DNA from: Clostridia bacterium
Lineage (GTDB): Bacteria > Bacillota > Clostridia > Christensenellales > Aristaeellaceae
Assembly: GCA_017469265.1 (NCBI GenBank)
Contig: JAFUGS010000087.1
Coordinates: 1-56,533, forward strand
Direction: 5' to 3'
Length of the DNA stretch: 56,533 nucleotides
The notes beneath the pieces were generated by a model that worked only from the letters and a program-made list of their open reading frames with translations, was not told where the DNA came from and ran no database searches. Position numbers and translations under genes: made by a program. The stretch's first letter is position 1. The number at the start of each line of letters is the position of its first letter. This document shows positions 11,603 to 19,845 of this stretch, piece by piece.

Positions 11603-11632
11603 AACCCCGGGGCGTGATCCCCGGGGGTTTTT
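11603..11632 (+). terminator. Terminator of the liv operon
   Basis: Stem ACCCCGGGG/CCCCGGGGGT with a 6-nt loop followed by TTTTT, 11 bp after the livF stop. Confidence 0.88.
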
Positions 11633-11639
11633 CGTCCCC

Positions 11640-11668
11640 TTGAAAAAGCGGGGCGGGCATGGTACACT
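11640..11668 (+). promoter_or_regulatory. Sigma-A promoter for the rhodanese/TtcA-like gene
   Basis: TTGAAA, a 17-bp spacer and TACACT begin 8 bp after the liv terminator and lie 36 bp upstream of the ATG at 11704. Confidence 0.65.
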
Positions 11669-11703
11669 CCAGGGGAAAAAGGACAAATGATGAGCGGAGA
11701 GAT

Positions 11704-12840
11704 ATGACAGAGCAAGTGGAAATCACGCTGGAGGAGCTGGCGGATCTGCCGGAGGGCACCCGGACGCTGATTGACATCCGGGATGAGGTCTCCTTTGCCT
11801 ACGGGACGATTCCCGGCGCGGTGCGCGTGCCGGACCTGATGGAAAGGGCGGCGGCCGGGCGGCTGCCCGGGGACCGGACGCCGGTGCTCTTCTGCATGCA
11901 CGGGCAGCAGAGCCTGCTGATGGCGGAGGAGCTGCGGGAGCTGGGTATTCCGGCCCGGAGCCTGAAGGAGGGCTACGGGGCGTGGCTGCGGAAGAACGTG
12001 CGCCGGGAGGACCGGTCCGGGGAGATTGAGGACGCCATCCGCCGGGTGCGCCGGTTTCGGGAGAACCTGATGACGCCCTTTACCAGGGCGGTCCGGACCT
12101 ATGACCTGCTGCAGCCCGGGGACAGGGTGGCGGTCTGCATTTCCGGGGGGAAGGATTCCATGCTGATGGCGAAGCTGTTTCAGGAGCTGCAGCGGCACCG
12201 GAAGTTTCCCTTCGAGCTGGAGTTTCTGGTCATGGATCCCGGATACAGCCCCCTGAACCGGCAGATGATCGAGGCCAACGCCGCGGCGCTGGGCATCCCG
12301 GTTTCCATCTTTGAGACGGATATTTTCGACGTCGTCTACGAGATTCCCAAATCCCCCTGCTACCTCTGCGCCCGGATGCGCCGGGGGCACCTGTACAAGC
12401 AGGCGCAGCTGCGGGGGTGCAACAAAATCGCCCTGGGGCATCATTACGACGACGTGATCGAGACCATCCTGATGGGCATGCTGTGGAGCGGGCAGTTCCA
12501 GACCATGATGCCCAAGATCCGCAGCAAAAACTTTCCGGGCATGGAGCTGATCCGGCCCATGACCCTGATCCGGGAGGAGGAGATCAAGGCCTGGCGGGAC
12601 TACCACGGGCTGCATTTTATCCAGTGCGCCTGCAGGTTTACGGACACCTGCTCCTCCTGCCGGCCGGACGGGGTTTCCGCCTCCAAGCGCATGGAAACGA
12701 AGATGCTGATCCGCCGGCTGCATGAAACCAACCCGGACGTGGAGGCGCATCTGTACAACAGCGCCCGGTGCGTGAACCTGGACACGGTGCTGGGCTACAA
12801 GCTGCATGGCCAGGAGCACAGCTTCCTGGATGACTACTGA
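11704..12840 (+). CDS. Rhodanese domain fused to a TtcA-like PP-loop tRNA thiolase
   Basis: The 378-residue protein combines two sulfur-handling domains. Residues 1-100 form a rhodanese domain with active-site loop CMHGQQS (Cys64), which would carry a persulfide. Residues about 115-378 form a PP-loop ATPase related to TtcA, the tRNA C32 thiolase, with SGGKDS at 147-152, a CYLC pair at 219-222 and a second Cys cluster CAC...TCSSC at 308-319. The paired cysteines suggest a [4Fe-4S] cluster. The likely role is ATP-dependent tRNA thiolation with an in-cis sulfur donor. The start is ATG 11704 after GGAGAG, because an upstream in-frame ATG lies inside the promoter. radA follows after 11 bp and is probably co-transcribed. 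Confidence 0.85.
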   Translation: MTEQVEITLEELADLPEGTRTLIDIRDEVSFAYGTIPGAVRVPDLMERAAAGRLPGDRTPVLFCMHGQQSLLMAEELRELGIPARSLKEGYGAWLRKNVRREDRSGEIEDAIRRVRRFRENLMTPFTRAVRTYDLLQPGDRVAVCISGGKDSMLMAKLFQELQRHRKFPFELEFLVMDPGYSPLNRQMIEANAAALGIPVSIFETDIFDVVYEIPKSPCYLCARMRRGHLYKQAQLRGCNKIALGHHYDDVIETILMGMLWSGQFQTMMPKIRSKNFPGMELIRPMTLIREEEIKAWRDYHGLHFIQCACRFTDTCSSCRPDGVSASKRMETKMLIRRLHETNPDVEAHLYNSARCVNLDTVLGYKLHGQEHSFLDDY

Positions 12841-12851
12841 GGGGGAAGAGC

Positions 12852-14231
12852 ATGCCGAAGGTAAAATCCGTATACGCCTGCACGGCCTGCGGATACGAGA
12901 CGCCGCGCTGGGTGGGACGCTGCCCGGGCTGCGGCGCGTGGAACACGCTGGAGGAGAGCATCACCAGTCCGGCGGAAAAGGCGGGGGGCCCGAAGCTGGC
13001 GGCGAACCAGCGGCCGGGCACCGGCGCGTCCCCGCTGCAGCTGAAGGACATTCCGGAGGACAACACCCTGCGGACGCCCACGGGCATTCCGGAGCTGGAC
13101 CGGGTGCTGGGGGGCGGCATCGTGGAGGGCGGCCTGATGCTGATCGGCGGGGATCCGGGCATCGGGAAGAGCACCCTGCTGCTGCAGGTCTGCGCCAACC
13201 TGGCGGAGGCCGGGAAGCGGGTGCTCTACATCTCCGGCGAGGAGAGCGCCCGGCAGATCAAGCTGCGGGCCCGCCGGCTGGAGATCGACCCGCCGGGGCT
13301 GTACGTGCTGGCGGAGAACGCCCTGGACGCGGTGGAAAGCCGGCTGCGGGAGGTGCAGCCGGAGGTGGCGGTGGTGGACTCCATCCAGACCATGTACCGC
13401 CCGGAGATGGCCTCGGCGCCGGGCTCCGTGTCCCAGATCCGGGAGAGCACCAGCCTGCTGATGCGCCTGTGCAAGGAAACGGGGACGTCCATGTTCGTGG
13501 TGGGCCACGTGACCAAGGAAGGCGCCATCGCCGGGCCCCGGATCCTGGAGCACATGGTGGACGTGGTGCTGTACTTCGAGGGGGACCGGCAGCAGGATTA
13601 CCGGCTGCTGCGGGCGGTGAAGAACCGCTTCGGCTCCGTCAATGAGCTGGGGGTTTTCCGCATGACCGGGAAGGGCATGCAGGTGGTGGCCAACCCCAGC
13701 GAGGAGCTGCTGAGCCACCGGGCCAAGGGGGCCAGCGGCAGCGCCGTTTTCTGCGGGCTGGAGGGCAGCCGCCCCCTGCTGTGCGACGTGCAGGCCCTGA
13801 CCAGCCAGAGCTACCTGAATTCCCCCCGGCGGACGGTGAACGGCGCGGACCCGGGGCGCATCGCCATGCTGCTGGCGGTGCTGGAGAAGCGGGCGGGGCA
13901 GCGAAGCTACAACCAGGACGTGTACATCAACGTGGCCGGCGGGCTGGAGCTCAGCGAGCCGGCGGCGGATCTGGCCCTCTGCGTGGCGGTGGTCTCCAGC
14001 CTGAAGGATCAGGCGGTGGGGGCGGAGGTCGCCGTGATGGGCGAGGTGGGGCTGGCCGGCGAGGTGCGCACCGTGCCCCAGTGCGAGCGGCGGGTGGCGG
14101 AATGCGCCCGGCTGGGCTTTACCACCCTGGTGATCCCCCGGGAAAACGCCCGCCGCATCAAGAACCCGCCGGAGGGCGTCCGGCTCATCGGGGTGGACAC
14201 GGTGCTGCAGGCGGTCAGCGTGCTCTTCTGA
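12852..14231 (+). CDS. radA: DNA repair protein RadA
   Basis: RadA is a RecA-like ATPase that drives branch migration during homologous recombination. The 459-residue protein has an N-terminal C4 zinc finger (Cys10, 13, 24, 27), Walker A GGDPGIGKST at 99-108, the RadA-specific KNRFG motif at 257-261, and a C-terminal Lon-protease-like domain (about 290-459) lacking catalytic activity. GGGGGAAG precedes the ATG. It shares a transcript with the TtcA-like gene. Confidence 0.96.
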   Translation: MPKVKSVYACTACGYETPRWVGRCPGCGAWNTLEESITSPAEKAGGPKLAANQRPGTGASPLQLKDIPEDNTLRTPTGIPELDRVLGGGIVEGGLMLIGGDPGIGKSTLLLQVCANLAEAGKRVLYISGEESARQIKLRARRLEIDPPGLYVLAENALDAVESRLREVQPEVAVVDSIQTMYRPEMASAPGSVSQIRESTSLLMRLCKETGTSMFVVGHVTKEGAIAGPRILEHMVDVVLYFEGDRQQDYRLLRAVKNRFGSVNELGVFRMTGKGMQVVANPSEELLSHRAKGASGSAVFCGLEGSRPLLCDVQALTSQSYLNSPRRTVNGADPGRIAMLLAVLEKRAGQRSYNQDVYINVAGGLELSEPAADLALCVAVVSSLKDQAVGAEVAVMGEVGLAGEVRTVPQCERRVAECARLGFTTLVIPRENARRIKNPPEGVRLIGVDTVLQAVSVLF

Positions 14232-14236
14232 TCCGG

Positions 14237-14269
14237 GCGGGTTCGGGGCCTGGGGCCCCGGCGGACCCG
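14237..14269 (+). terminator. Strong GC hairpin after radA
   Basis: Arms GCGGGT-CGGGGCC and GGCCCCG-GACCCGC pair around a tiny loop just past the radA stop. Only GTTTC follows, so it may pause or protect the transcript rather than terminate it. Confidence 0.4.
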
Positions 14270-14394
14270 CGTTTCAGGGATAATCGCAAAAAACGCGGAA
14301 TAGGCCGCGGTATTTTGCGGGATTGCGGCTGTACAGGACGGGATTTCCGGTATATGCTGTATTCACAGGGCGGAAAAGAAAGGAGGCATGCTTC

Positions 14395-14883
14395 GTGGAT
14401 TTCATAAGCAGCAATCTGCCGCTGATACTCTTCTTCCTGGTGGGCTTCGGCCTGCTGCTGACGGAGGCGTTCATGCCGGGTTTCGGCGTGGCGGGGGTGC
14501 TGGGCATCGTGCTGGAGGTAATGGCGGTGTACAGCACCTGGATCCATTACGGCGCGGTTCCGGCGCTGATCCTGACGCTGGTGATCCTGGCGCTGATCGG
14601 GGTGACGGTGTTCTTTTCCTACCGCAGCATCAGGCAGGGCCGGCTGAGCAGGAGCGCGCTGGTGCTGAAGGACGAGGAAGTTCCGCGGACGGATAACCGG
14701 CTGCGGGAGCTGGTGGGCCTGGAGGGCGTGACGGCCACGCCCCTGCGGCCGGCGGGCCAGGTGGAGCTGAACGGGGAACGGGTCAGCGCCGCCAGCGGCG
14801 GGGAGTTTCTGGAAAAAGGCGCGCGGGTGCGCGTCACGGGGGTCGAGGGAGACCACGTGCGGGTCGCCCCGGTCCGGGACTAA
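14395..14883 (+). CDS. NfeD-family membrane protein
   Basis: NfeD proteins partner flotillins (SPFH proteins) in membrane microdomains. The start is GTG 14395, 8 bp after AGGAGG. The product is 162 residues (VDFISSNLPLILFFLVGFGL...). Four hydrophobic segments occupy roughly residues 8-80, and a C-terminal OB-fold-like domain (about 95-162: LVGLEGVTATPLRPAGQVEL) matches short NfeD. It is followed after 20 bp by floA, the expected partner, supporting the assignment. No protease domain is present, so it is the short form. Confidence 0.88.
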   Translation: MDFISSNLPLILFFLVGFGLLLTEAFMPGFGVAGVLGIVLEVMAVYSTWIHYGAVPALILTLVILALIGVTVFFSYRSIRQGRLSRSALVLKDEEVPRTDNRLRELVGLEGVTATPLRPAGQVELNGERVSAASGGEFLEKGARVRVTGVEGDHVRVAPVRD

Positions 14884-14903
14884 AATAAGGGAGGGTTTCA
14901 TCA

Positions 14904-15905
14904 ATGGATAACATGGTAGTGATTCCGGTCATTGTGGTGCTGGCCATTGTGGTGCTGGCCATCTTCCTGCACTTCGTGCCCATGGGGCTGTGGATTTCGT
15001 CCCTGGCCAGTGGGGTGCATATCTCCATCGGCACGCTGGTGGGCATGCGGATCCGCCGGATTCAGCCCCAGCGGCTGGTGTATCCCCTGATCAAGGCGCG
15101 GAAGGCGGGTCTGGATCTGACCATCAGCCAGCTGGAAACCCATTACCTGGCCGGCGGCAACGTGGACAAGGTGATCAACGCGCTGATCGCGGCCCAGCGG
15201 GCCAACATCGAAATGGCTTTTGAAAAGGCCTGCGCCATCGATCTGGCGGGCCGGGACGTGTTCCAGGCGGTGCAGATGAGCGTCACCCCCAAGGTCATCG
15301 AGACCCCGGTGGTGGCGGCCATCGCCAAGGACGGCATCGAGCTGCGGGCCAAGGCCCGGGTGACGGTGCGGACCAATATCGAGCGCCTGGTGGGCGGCGC
15401 CGGCGAGGAAACCGTCATCGCCCGCGTGGGCGAGGGCATCGTGACCACCGTGGGTTCCGCGGAGACTCATAAGGAAGTGCTGGAGAACCCGGACCTGATC
15501 AGCCGCACGGTGCTGAGCAAGGGCCTGGACGCCGGTACGGCGTACGAGATTCTGTCCATTGACATCGCGGACGTGGACGTGGGCCGGAACGTGGGCGCCC
15601 AGCTGCAGATGGATCAGGCGGAAGCGGACCGCCGCATCGCCCAGGCCAAGGCGGAGGAGCGCCGGGCCATGGCCGTGGCCCGGGAGCAGGAAATGAAGGC
15701 CTCCGTGCAGGAGATGCGGGCCAAGGTGGTGGAGGCGGAGGCCGAGGTGCCGAAGGCCATGGCCACCGCCCTGCGGGAAGGCAAGATGGGGGTGCTGGAC
15801 TATTACAACATGAAGAACACCATCGCGGACACGGAGATGCGGGAGTCCATCGCCAAAGCCAGCGCGCCGCAGACGGCGGCGCCGGACGGACAGGCCCGGA
15901 AGTAA
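14904..15905 (+). CDS. floA: Flotillin-like protein FloA
   Basis: FloA organises functional membrane microdomains. The 333-residue product starts with a membrane hairpin (about 5-45) and continues with an SPFH/PHB domain ([16 protein letters not shown]) and a coiled-coil region of E/A repeats ([23 protein letters not shown]) typical of the YqfA/FloA family. It lies between nfeD and the DPCH-repeat gene with gaps of 20 and 24 bp, forming one operon. Length and sequence are typical for Bacillota FloA. Confidence 0.95.
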   Translation: MDNMVVIPVIVVLAIVVLAIFLHFVPMGLWISSLASGVHISIGTLVGMRIRRIQPQRLVYPLIKARKAGLDLTISQLETHYLAGGNVDKVINALIAAQRANIEMAFEKACAIDLAGRDVFQAVQMSVTPKVIETPVVAAIAKDGIELRAKARVTVRTNIERLVGGAGEETVIARVGEGIVTTVGSAETHKEVLENPDLISRTVLSKGLDAGTAYEILSIDIADVDVGRNVGAQLQMDQAEADRRIAQAKAEERRAMAVAREQEMKASVQEMRAKVVEAEAEVPKAMATALREGKMGVLDYYNMKNTIADTEMRESIAKASAPQTAAPDGQARK

Positions 15906-15929
15906 GGCGGAGCGGGAGGTGAAGACCCC

Positions 15930-16469
15930 ATGCCGGAATTTCTCCCCATCCTGATGCTGTTCCTTGTCTGGTGGATGATTGGCAGCGCGGCCAGAAAGCA
16001 GCAGCAGAAAAAGAAAAACCAGCTTCCCTTCAAAAAGGAAGCCGGAAAAAGCGGCCCGGGGGCGGCGCGGTCCGCCCCCGGCGCCGGGAAGGAAGACGCC
16101 CCGAAACCGGCGGAATCCCATGCCCATGACCGGGGAACCCCATACCAGGGCAGCCTGGGCGGGGTCACCGGGGAGGGGGTGGATCCCTGCCACGACGACA
16201 TGAGCCGGATGCCCTCCGGCAGCCTTCGGGTGGCGGTGGCGGAGGGGAACGATCCCTGCCACGATGATTATGACCGGATGCCCTCCGGCAGCCTTCGGGT
16301 GGAAACCCCGGAAGGAACGGATCCCTGCCACGCGGATTTCCCCGCGGCGGCGGCCCGGACGGAATCCCCCGCGCAAACCGACATGCCGGGGCTGAACCTG
16401 CGGGTTTCCGGCGAGGAGATGGTCAAAGGCTTTGTCTGGGGCGAGATCCTGAACCGGAGAAGAGCCTGA
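15930..16469 (+). CDS. Membrane-anchored protein with three DPCH repeats
   Basis: I do not recognise a named family. The 179-residue protein starts with a hydrophobic anchor (about 3-20) and a Lys/Gln-rich stretch (RKQQQKKKNQ), so the rest is probably cytoplasmic. Residues about 70-138 contain three 23-residue repeats, each with Gly-x-Asp-Pro-Cys-His-x-Asp and, in two cases, Arg-Met-Pro-Ser-Gly-Ser-Leu-Arg-Val. The Cys-His-Asp clusters could bind zinc, iron or haem. The C-terminus (LRVSGEEMVKGFVWGEILNRRRA) looks like a conserved helix. It is the last gene of the nfeD-floA operon, just before the terminator, which suggests a role in flotillin assemblies. Confidence 0.75.
   Translation: MPEFLPILMLFLVWWMIGSAARKQQQKKKNQLPFKKEAGKSGPGAARSAPGAGKEDAPKPAESHAHDRGTPYQGSLGGVTGEGVDPCHDDMSRMPSGSLRVAVAEGNDPCHDDYDRMPSGSLRVETPEGTDPCHADFPAAAARTESPAQTDMPGLNLRVSGEEMVKGFVWGEILNRRRA
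16141..16343 (+). repeat. 69-nt tandem repeat inside the DPCH-repeat gene
   Basis: Three in-frame units of 23 codons. A 29-nt block is identical at 16205-16233 and 16274-16302, showing recent internal duplication. The first unit is more diverged. Confidence 0.85.
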
Positions 16470-16485
16470 GACGGATCCCGCTTCC

Positions 16486-16514
16486 CCCGCCCGGTGTTTT
16501 CCGGGCGGGTTTTT
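16486..16514 (+). terminator. Terminator of the nfeD-floA operon
   Basis: Stem CCCGCCCGG/CCGGGCGGG with loop TGTTTT followed by TTTTT. Confidence 0.9.
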
Positions 16515-16581
16515 CCGCGCCGGAGGGAGAAGAAACGCGGAACCGGCACGTTTCCGATTTCCACTTTCCGGATTTTCCGGA

Positions 16582-16610
16582 TTGAAACCGGACGGAAAAA
16601 ATGCTATCAT
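16582..16610 (+). promoter_or_regulatory. Sigma-A promoter for the SH3-like secreted protein
   Basis: TTGAAA, a 17-bp spacer and TATCAT lie 37 bp upstream of the start at 16647. Confidence 0.65.
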
Positions 16611-16646
16611 AAAGCATCACCACAATGGAAAAGGGAGGAAATGACC

Positions 16647-17228
16647 ATGAAAAAGATGCTGATTCTGCTGCTGGCGCTGATGGTGGCCCTGAGCGCGTCC
16701 ACCGCCCTGGCGGCCAGAAGCACGGAAAGCACCGCCGCCGGCGGCCTGAACAGCGTATCCCCCTTCAAGTTTGAGCATGTCAAGAAGGGGATCGGCCGGG
16801 GCGTCTGCCCCGTGTACACCGCGCCGTACAGCAACGCGTACCGGTGCGCCAACGGGAAGGCGGCGGTGGACAGCAACAGCTATATCGATCTGGGCGGCTA
16901 CAACGACCAGGGATGGCTGCTGGTGCGCTACGCGACCAATAACGGCGGCACGCGGGTCGGCTGGATTCCGCCCAAGTACATCAAGGGCGTGAAGACCTCC
17001 ATGGTTCCGCACTTTGTCTCCATCCAGTGCACGGCGTCCAGGGAGATCACCGTGTCGGACAACAACCTGGATCCCTATGACCCCACCTCGCAGTTCGCCG
17101 TGCTGGAGGCGGGAGAAACCTTCTACGTGATCGGCCGCTACAACTACTACCAGTACGACCTGTGGTACATTCAGTTCACGCTGGACGGGCAGCCCGCCTG
17201 CGGGTTTATCTTCAACAGCGATCTCTGA
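16647..17228 (+). CDS. Secreted SH3-like domain protein
   Basis: The 193-residue protein has a clear signal peptide (MKKMLILLLALMVALSASTALAA). The mature part has two small beta-rich modules. The first (RGVCPVYTAPYSNAYRCANG...GWLLVRYATNNGGTRVGWIPPKYI) resembles a bacterial SH3 domain, with the usual entry phrase before Tyr-Thr-Ala-Pro and exit Gly-Trp-Ile. The second (about 125-190) is similar in length. Such domains bind cell wall or carbohydrate. The start is the second of two close ATGs, 8 bp after GGGAGG. It is monocistronic with its own promoter and terminator. Confidence 0.82.
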   Translation: MKKMLILLLALMVALSASTALAARSTESTAAGGLNSVSPFKFEHVKKGIGRGVCPVYTAPYSNAYRCANGKAAVDSNSYIDLGGYNDQGWLLVRYATNNGGTRVGWIPPKYIKGVKTSMVPHFVSIQCTASREITVSDNNLDPYDPTSQFAVLEAGETFYVIGRYNYYQYDLWYIQFTLDGQPACGFIFNSDL

Positions 17229-17245
17229 GCCTCCGCGCGGACAGA

Positions 17246-17282
17246 AAGGGCGCCGGCAGATTTTTCTGCCGGCGCCCTTTTA
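17246..17282 (+). terminator. Terminator after the SH3-like gene
   Basis: A perfect 13-bp stem GGGCGCCGGCAGA/TCTGCCGGCGCCC with a TTTT loop and a TTTTAT tail. It may also end the convergent MATE gene, though the T-tract on that strand is weaker. Confidence 0.9.
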
Positions 17283-17294
17283 TCAGGAGGCGTT

Positions 17295-17329
17295 GCAACG
17301 ATTCAGTCCAGCAAGCGAAGCGCTTCAGG
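17295..17329 (+). repeat. Dispersed ~34-nt repeat, copy B
   Basis: Element AACGATTC-A-GTCCAGC-AAGCGAAGCGCTT. It overlaps the last codon and stop of the convergent MATE gene, so it supplies part of that coding end. It closely matches copy C at 24406-24439 on the other strand. Confidence 0.55.
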
Positions 17330-18749
17330 AAAGACGGGCCGCGGGGCGGCGGGGAAGGGGGGAGACGGAAAGATCGGCCTCCTGGGTGATTTTGGCCTTT
17401 CCCTGCCAGGCGCCGCGGCGGTACCGGATATAGCTGGCGGCGGCCACCAGCACCCAGGTCAGGGCCGTGCCCAGCCAGATGCCCCACATGCCGACGGCCG
17501 GAAGGCGCGTCAGGAAGCGGGGGAAGATGATGCGCCCCGCCATTTCGCAGGCGCCGCTGATCACGGAATAAACCCCGTCCCCGGATCCGTTCAGGATGCC
17601 CCGGCAGACGCCGATCAGGCCCAGGGGGGCGAAGAACAGGCTCGTAATCCGCAGCCCCCGCGCCCCGTAGGCGATGACGTCGGCCGCGTCCTGGGCGTCC
17701 ACGAACCAGCCGATGATATCGCCGCCGAAGAGCTGAATCACCGGCAGCATGACCGCGGTGAAGCTCAGCATGATCAGGGCCGCCTTCCGGAAGCCCTGGC
17801 GCACCCGGTCCAGCTGCCCGGCCCCCATATTCTGCCCCGTAAAGGTGGAAAGGGCCGCGAAGAGGGAGTTGTAGGGCTGCTGCACCAGCACCTCGATCCG
17901 GGAGGTGGCGGTGAAGGCCGCGCCGACGGCGGAGCCAAAGCCGTTGACCACGGACTGCAGGATCACCAGGGACAGGGCGATCATGGAGGACTGGGCGGCC
18001 AGGGGCAGCCCGATCCGGCAGCATTTTCCCATCAGGGAGAAATCCGGCCGCCACATGGAGCGGTTCAGGAGGAAGAGGGGGTTATGACGGACGGCGTAGG
18101 CCAGGCTGCCCACGAAGGAAAGCAGCTGGGAAAGGATGGTGGCCAGCGCCGCGCCGGCGACGCCCAGCCCCAGGTTCAGGATGAAGACGAGATCCAGCAC
18201 CACGTTCAGCAGGCTGGCGACGATCAGGAAAAACAGGGGCGTCCGGGAGTCTCCCACCCCCCGGAGAATGGCCGCGACGCAGTTGTACATGGAAACCGCC
18301 AGGATCCCCACACAGCAGATCTGCATATAGGAGACGGCCTGATCCAGAATATTCGCGGGGGTTCCCAGCAAGGTCAGCACCGGCCGGGCAAGGGCAAAGC
18401 CCAGCCCGCCCATGGCTAGGGCGGCGGCCACCATGATGTACACCGCGTTGGTGATCAGCCGGCGGATGGTCTGGGGCTGGGAGGCGCCGAAAGCCTGGGA
18501 GACCAGGATGCCGATGCCGTTGGACAGCCCGTTGCACAGGGAGAAGAACAGAAAATTCAGGGAACCGGTGGCGCCGACCGCGGCCAGGGCGTCCGCCCCC
18601 AGGGTGCGGCCGACGATCATGGTGTCCACCATGCTGTAAACCTGCTGAAAGATATTGCCGATGACCAGCGGAATCATGAAACGGAGCAGCAATCCGGTGG
18701 GATTGCCCCGGGTCATGTCCAGCACCCGGCTGTGCCTGTGTAAATGCAT
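17325..18749 (-). CDS. MATE family efflux transporter
   Basis: A 474-residue polytopic membrane protein with about 12 helices in two similar halves (starting FMIPLVIGNIFQQVYSMVDTMIVGR and RIGLPLAAQSSMIALSLVILQ), as in the MatE family. MATE proteins export cationic drugs or metabolites using Na+ or H+ gradients. The substrate cannot be told from sequence. The ATG at 18749 follows AGAGG by about 8 bp. It is divergent from the AraC-type regulator at 18893, which might control it. Its last codons overlap a dispersed repeat. Confidence 0.92.
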   Translation of the reverse strand: MHLHRHSRVLDMTRGNPTGLLLRFMIPLVIGNIFQQVYSMVDTMIVGRTLGADALAAVGATGSLNFLFFSLCNGLSNGIGILVSQAFGASQPQTIRRLITNAVYIMVAAALAMGGLGFALARPVLTLLGTPANILDQAVSYMQICCVGILAVSMYNCVAAILRGVGDSRTPLFFLIVASLLNVVLDLVFILNLGLGVAGAALATILSQLLSFVGSLAYAVRHNPLFLLNRSMWRPDFSLMGKCCRIGLPLAAQSSMIALSLVILQSVVNGFGSAVGAAFTATSRIEVLVQQPYNSLFAALSTFTGQNMGAGQLDRVRQGFRKAALIMLSFTAVMLPVIQLFGGDIIGWFVDAQDAADVIAYGARGLRITSLFFAPLGLIGVCRGILNGSGDGVYSVISGACEMAGRIIFPRFLTRLPAVGMWGIWLGTALTWVLVAAASYIRYRRGAWQGKAKITQEADLSVSPLPRRPAARLS

Positions 18750-18840
18750 CCTGGAACCTCTTTCCGCGCACGCGTAATCGGCTTCGAAAAGCCGGCCCCT
18801 ATCTTAGGCGCTTTTTTCCGGGGAAACAATCCGGATTTTG

Positions 18841-18868
18841 TTGACTTTTGCCTGTTTTTTGCTATGAT
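18841..18868 (+). promoter_or_regulatory. Sigma-A promoter for the AraC-type gene
   Basis: TTGACT, a 16-bp spacer and TATGAT lie 24 bp upstream of the ATG at 18893. Confidence 0.6.
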
Positions 18869-18892
18869 GAACCGGGAAGAGGAGGGGACCGG

Positions 18893-19750
18893 ATGAATCA
18901 GCAGGAAACCATTCGATATTCGTCCATTCAGGACATCATGATTATTTCCAACGGGCCCGGGCGCTATCCGGCCCACTGGCATAACGCCGCGGAGTTTATC
19001 CTGGCCCTGCGGGACGGGTGCCGGTACCTGGTGCGGGACGTGGAGTACACGCTGAAGAAGGGGGATATCCTGCTGGTCTGGCCCCGGGAGCTGCATGAGA
19101 CGGTGTTCCAGCCGGAGGAAGGGGCGTTTTTCATCCAGTTTTCGGACCGGCTGCTGGAGAACAACCTGGACCTGGCCATCTCCATGCGGCTGCTGTCCCG
19201 GCAGAAAAAACTGGCTGGGGCGGAGCATCCGGAGCTGACGGGGCAGCTGGCGGAATGGATGATGGCGCTGCGGGAGAGCTTCCTTTCCCGGGAGCCTTTC
19301 AGCGAAACCCGATGCAAGGTGCTGATTTATCAGATGCTGATCCGGATCGGGGATCACGCCTGCCGGACCCGGCAGCGGCAGCTGGAAGGGGAGGACCGGT
19401 TTTCCGGGGAGGCCTGGGGACGGATGCGGGAGGCCTGCTCCTACATTGAGGCCCATTTTACGGACGGCATCAGCCAGACGGAGGTGGCCGCGGCGGTGGG
19501 GCTCAGCGTCTGCTATTTCTCCCGGTTGTTCCGGAAATACATGCAGATTTCCTTTCCCCAGTACGTGGCGCATGTGCGCGTCCGGGCCGCGGCCCGGCTG
19601 CTGGGCGGCACGGATCTGCCCATCACCGACTGCGCGGGGCAGGCGGGCTTTCAGTCCATCACCGCCTTCAACAAGAGCTTTCTGGAGATCATGGGCACCT
19701 CTCCCCGGGACTACCGGAAGATGTACCGGAACTTCCGGGATCAGCTGTAA
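18893..19750 (+). CDS. AraC-family transcriptional regulator with cupin-like sensor
   Basis: The 285-residue regulator has an N-terminal cupin-like sensing domain (HWHNAAEFILALRDG, about 24-38, and ILLVWPRELHETVF) and a C-terminal AraC double helix-turn-helix (about 185-285: ISQTEVAAAVGLSVCYFSRLFRKY and TDCAGQAGFQSITAFNKSF). Such proteins usually respond to a sugar or other small molecule. The start ATG 18893 follows GGAGGGG. It lies between a divergent MATE exporter and a downstream enzyme gene of unknown function, both plausible targets. Confidence 0.9.
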   Translation: MNQQETIRYSSIQDIMIISNGPGRYPAHWHNAAEFILALRDGCRYLVRDVEYTLKKGDILLVWPRELHETVFQPEEGAFFIQFSDRLLENNLDLAISMRLLSRQKKLAGAEHPELTGQLAEWMMALRESFLSREPFSETRCKVLIYQMLIRIGDHACRTRQRQLEGEDRFSGEAWGRMREACSYIEAHFTDGISQTEVAAAVGLSVCYFSRLFRKYMQISFPQYVAHVRVRAAARLLGGTDLPITDCAGQAGFQSITAFNKSFLEIMGTSPRDYRKMYRNFRDQL

Positions 19751-19791
19751 CGATCTTCGCAAAAAACGGGCAGAACAGGGCAAGATCGGGA

Positions 19792-19820
19792 TTGCATCCC
19801 CTTCGGAAATGCCATAAGAT
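19792..19820 (+). promoter_or_regulatory. Promoter for the TIM-barrel-like gene
   Basis: TTGCAT, a 17-bp spacer and TAAGAT lie 26 bp upstream of ATG 19846. The weak -35 would suit activation by the adjacent AraC protein, which is inference. Confidence 0.5.
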
Positions 19821-19845
19821 CAAAGCAAAAAGGAGGCGGTTTTAC

